From Collinsella sp. (GTDB taxonomy: Bacteria > Actinomycetota > Coriobacteriia > Coriobacteriales > Coriobacteriaceae), in NCBI GenBank assembly GCA_019414325.1, contig DXMG01000064.1:1-9254 (forward strand): 9,254 bases of DNA, read 5' to 3'. A model generated the notes under the pieces. That model was not told where the DNA came from, did no database searches, and saw nothing but the letters and a program-made list of their open reading frames with translations. Shown here one piece after another: positions 6,925 to 9,254 of this stretch (position 1 is the first letter of the stretch; each line of letters opens with the position of its first letter). Both the position numbers and the translations under genes were made by a program.

Positions 6925-7401
6925 CTATCCGATCCTCATGAGGCAGCTGCCAAACTCCACGAGGTCGCCGTCGGTCACGCAGACCTCGAGCACCTCGCCA
7001 TCCGCCTCTGCCGTCACCTCGTTGAGAACCTTCATGGCCTCGATGATGCAGAGGGTCTCGCCGGCTTTGACCTTGGAGCCCACGTGCACAAACGGTTCGT
7101 CGCCCGGCGCCGGGGCAGCATAGAAAACGCCGACCATGGGAGCGGTCACCTCGGTGCCCTTGGGCTCCGGTGCGGCGGCAGGCGCCTGCGCGGCGGGCTC
7201 CGGTGCGGCGGCAGGCATGGCGACAGGAGCCACCGCCGGAGCAGTCACGGCACTCGGCATAGGCATGGGCACGGCAACCGGCTGTGCGGCGCTCGCGCGC
7301 TCGAGTTCGACCGCGGTGCCATCGGGCTCCTCAACGCGCACGCGCGTGAGGCCGCGGTCCTCCATAACATCGGCTATCTCGGCAAGTCTTTTGGAATCCA
7401 T
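6925..7401 (-). CDS. accB: Biotin carboxyl carrier protein of acetyl-CoA carboxylase
   Basis: This 158-residue protein carries the biotin that shuttles carboxyl groups from AccC to AccDA. The N-terminal segment (1-35) is a helix plus EEPDGTAVELER, typical of BCCP. Residues 36-80 are a flexible Ala/Pro linker with an internal repeat. The C-terminal biotinyl domain (about 84-158) contains EAMKVLNEV (121-129), with K124 the expected biotinylation site; it should be modified by a biotin ligase encoded elsewhere. VTAPMVGVFYAAPAPGDEPFV also fits the family. The ATG at 7401 is preceded by GAGGAG seven bases upstream, inside the end of fabF. Only three bases separate it from the fabF stop, which points to coupled translation. 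Confidence 0.96.
   Translation of the reverse strand: MDSKRLAEIADVMEDRGLTRVRVEEPDGTAVELERASAAQPVAVPMPMPSAVTAPAVAPVAMPAAAPEPAAQAPAAAPEPKGTEVTAPMVGVFYAAPAPGDEPFVHVGSKVKAGETLCIIEAMKVLNEVTAEADGEVLEVCVTDGDLVEFGSCLMRIG
7162..7216. repeat. 33-bp-period direct repeat in the accB linker
   Basis: A 22-bp sequence occurs identically at 7162-7183 and 7195-7216. The 33-bp offset keeps the frame and gives a repeated PAAAPEP block, 11 residues apart, in the Ala/Pro linker of AccB. It would be prone to slippage, changing linker length without breaking the frame. Confidence 0.85.
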
Positions 7402-7404
7402 GCT

Positions 7405-8652
7405 CTAGCTCCTCGTATATCTACGCAGCGCGATGGCGGCGTTGTGCCCGCCAAAGCCCAGGTTGGTCGAAAGCGCCCAGGTAAGGTCGGCGCGAACCGC
7501 TCGATTAGGCGTGTAATCAAGATCGCAGGCGGGATCGGGCGTGTGGTAGTTAATGGTCGGGGGCACCACGCCCTGCTCGAGCGCCATGGCACAGGCCATG
7601 ACCTCGATGGCACCCGTGGCACCGATCATATGGCCGGTCATCGACTTGGTCGACGAGACGTGCGCGGCTCGTGCCGCGTCCTCGCCGAGCGCACGCTTAA
7701 TGCCCGCCGTCTCAGACGAATCGTTGAGCTTGGTCGAGGTGCCGTGAGCGTTGATGTAGAGGCCCTCGGAAGGCTTGACGTCGCCCTCGGTCACCGCCAG
7801 CGATATCGCGCGGGCAATGCCGGCAGCCTCGGGATCAGGACTCGTGATGTGATAGGCATCATCGGTGTTGCCGTAGCCCACGACCTCGGCATAAATGTGC
7901 GCACCGCGCGCCTGCGCATGTTCCATGCTCTCGAGCACGAGCACGCAGGCGCCCTCGCCCATCACAAAGCCGTCGCGGTCTGCATCGAACGGACGGCAGG
8001 CCGTCGCGGGATCGGGGTTGGTGGTCAATGCGCGGCAGGACGTAAAGCCCGCAACGGCATCGGGGATAATGGCCGCCTCGGCGCCGCCGGCGAGAATCGC
8101 ATCGGCATAGCCATGCTTGATGGCGCGGAACGCCTCGCCCACGGCATGTGCCGAGGTCGCGCAGGCGGTCACCACGGGCAGGGTCGGGCCCTTTGCCTTG
8201 TGGCGGATTGCGATATTGCCCGAAGCCATATTGGGGATCATCATCGCAATCATATAGGGCGATGCACGGCGAGGCCCTCGATCGGCGATCGTGTGGACGT
8301 TGTCGACAAGTGTCTGCATGCCGCCCACGCCTGAACCCACGTAGACGCCCAGGCGTTCGCGATCGATGGCGCCTTCGACATCAAAGCCCGCATCGTGCAT
8401 GGCCTCGTCCGACGCCGCCAGGGCAAACTGAACGCAGGGGTCCAGGTGCTTGGCGTCACGCTTACCAAAGTACTCGTTGCCGTCAAAACCCTTGACCTCG
8501 GCCGCCACCTTAACGGCAAACGCATCGGTATCGAAGTGCGTGATCGGGCCGATGCCGCACGTGCCGGCGCACATGGCCGCCCAGGTAGCAAGCGCCGTGT
8601 TACCGAGCGGCGATACGGCACCGATACCGGTGATTGCAACTCTCTGTTCCAT
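7405..8652 (-). CDS. fabF: 3-oxoacyl-ACP synthase II (condensing enzyme FabF)
   Basis: A 415-residue thiolase-fold enzyme that condenses malonyl-ACP with acyl-ACP to extend the chain. The catalytic Cys-His-His triad is intact: C164 in VTACATSAH, H303 in NAHGTSTKLND and H341 in KSMTGHMIGATGA, with conserved K336 in the same block. The opening VAITGIGAVSPLGN and the closing NLGFGGHNAAIAL are standard. The start at 8652 was chosen for AGGAG six bases upstream; the adjacent ATG at 8655 would sit too close to that site, and a TTG at 8670 lies upstream of it. It begins 39 bases after the fabG stop and runs to within three bases of accB. No FabB is visible, so FabF may serve all elongation steps; that is inference. 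Confidence 0.97.
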   Translation of the reverse strand: MEQRVAITGIGAVSPLGNTALATWAAMCAGTCGIGPITHFDTDAFAVKVAAEVKGFDGNEYFGKRDAKHLDPCVQFALAASDEAMHDAGFDVEGAIDRERLGVYVGSGVGGMQTLVDNVHTIADRGPRRASPYMIAMMIPNMASGNIAIRHKAKGPTLPVVTACATSAHAVGEAFRAIKHGYADAILAGGAEAAIIPDAVAGFTSCRALTTNPDPATACRPFDADRDGFVMGEGACVLVLESMEHAQARGAHIYAEVVGYGNTDDAYHITSPDPEAAGIARAISLAVTEGDVKPSEGLYINAHGTSTKLNDSSETAGIKRALGEDAARAAHVSSTKSMTGHMIGATGAIEVMACAMALEQGVVPPTINYHTPDPACDLDYTPNRAVRADLTWALSTNLGFGGHNAAIALRRYTRS

Positions 8653-8691
8653 CATGGTCTCCTCATTCAAGCCGTTGTGTGGCTCTGGTTT

Positions 8692-9254
8692 CTACATCGC
8701 CATTCCGCCGTCGACGCGCACGACCTCGCCCGTAATGTAGGCAGCCGCATCACTCGCCAAAAAGCGCACCACGCCGGCCACTTCCTCGGGGTGCGCCATG
8801 CGCTTTAGGGGAATCTGCTCCTCGGTTGCCGCGCGAACCTTATCCGATAGCTTTGCCGTCATATCGGTCTCGACAAACCCGGGGGCGACCGCGTTCACTC
8901 GTACGCCGCGTGGCGCAAGCTCGCGCGCCACCGCCTTGGTCAGACCGATGACGCCCGCCTTGGAGGCAGCGTAGTTGGCTTGCCCGGCATTACCCATCAG
9001 GCCCACGACTGAGCTCATGTTGACGACGCAGCCGCCGCGCTGGCGCATAAAGGTCTTGGTGAGCGCGCGCGTCATATTGAACGTGCCCTTGAGATTGACA
9101 TCGAGCACGCGGTCGAAGGCATCGTCGCCCATACGCATGAGCAGGCCGTCGCGCGTGATGCCGGCGTTGTTGACGAGCGCCCAAATGGAGCCAAAGTCGT
9201 TGAGGACCGTCTCCACGCACGTGTTGACGGCGGCGGGGTCGGCCACGTCACATT
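8692..9254 (-). CDS. fabG: 3-oxoacyl-ACP reductase FabG (N-terminus cut by the window edge)
   Basis: About 186 C-terminal residues of a short-chain dehydrogenase that reduces 3-oxoacyl-ACP with NADPH. The visible part starts at a DVADPAAV block and contains LVNNAGITRDGLL, the catalytic serine in NMSSVVGLMGNAGQ, and the tyrosine and lysine in NYAASKAGVIGLTKA. APGFVETDMT and the C-terminal ITGEVVRVDGGMAM are typical of FabG. The first 60 or so residues, including the glycine-rich nucleotide-binding loop, lie beyond 9254, so the GTG at 9246 is an internal codon and not the start. Among many SDR paralogues, its position directly before fabF makes the fatty-acid role secure. Confidence 0.95.
   Translation of the reverse strand, partial: CDVADPAAVNTCVETVLNDFGSIWALVNNAGITRDGLLMRMGDDAFDRVLDVNLKGTFNMTRALTKTFMRQRGGCVVNMSSVVGLMGNAGQANYAASKAGVIGLTKAVARELAPRGVRVNAVAPGFVETDMTAKLSDKVRAATEEQIPLKRMAHPEEVAGVVRFLASDAAAYITGEVVRVDGGMAM

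Noticed and set aside
6880..8334. Long plus-strand open reading frame opposite fabF, accB and fabZ (484 codons)
   Set aside because: It is antisense to well-identified genes, has a low-complexity Arg/Gly/His-rich translation, and matches the usual GC-rich antisense frame artefact.

Overview
This window looks like a piece of a high-GC chromosome from the class Coriobacteriia, with a Collinsella-like gut actinobacterium as the best guess. That assignment is inferred from base composition, gene order, a fused AccD-AccA carboxyltransferase and protein character; no marker gene is present. Every convincing gene lies on the minus strand, so the window is best read from right to left.

Positions 9254 to 3428 hold the distal part of a type II fatty acid synthesis operon: fabG (cut by the window edge), fabF, accB, fabZ, accC and a fused accD-accA. 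The genes overlap or are separated by 3 to 39 bases. AccC, AccB and AccDA form acetyl-CoA carboxylase, which makes malonyl-CoA. FabF condenses malonyl-ACP with the growing chain, FabG reduces the 3-keto group and FabZ dehydrates the 3-hydroxy group. The enoyl reductase, FabD, FabH and ACP are absent and probably lie upstream, beyond the right edge. The order matches the fab cluster known from streptococci and lactococci.

Forty bases after accDA comes a lone sugar-PTS EIIC membrane domain of the beta-glucoside/sucrose/trehalose type, with no EIIB or EIIA attached or adjacent. A good intrinsic terminator follows it at 2101-2134, so it is probably the last gene of the lipid operon transcript. 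This is the most puzzling gene placement in the window.

Positions 2029 to 203 form a second minus-strand unit: a cation diffusion facilitator with Mn-exporter-like metal residues, then a histidine phosphatase. The left 200 bases hold no credible gene but contain a perfect 34-bp inverted repeat (22-55 with 125-158) around a 69-base core that has its own hairpin. Its identity is open: it could be a mobile palindromic element, an invertible segment or a structured RNA/terminator.
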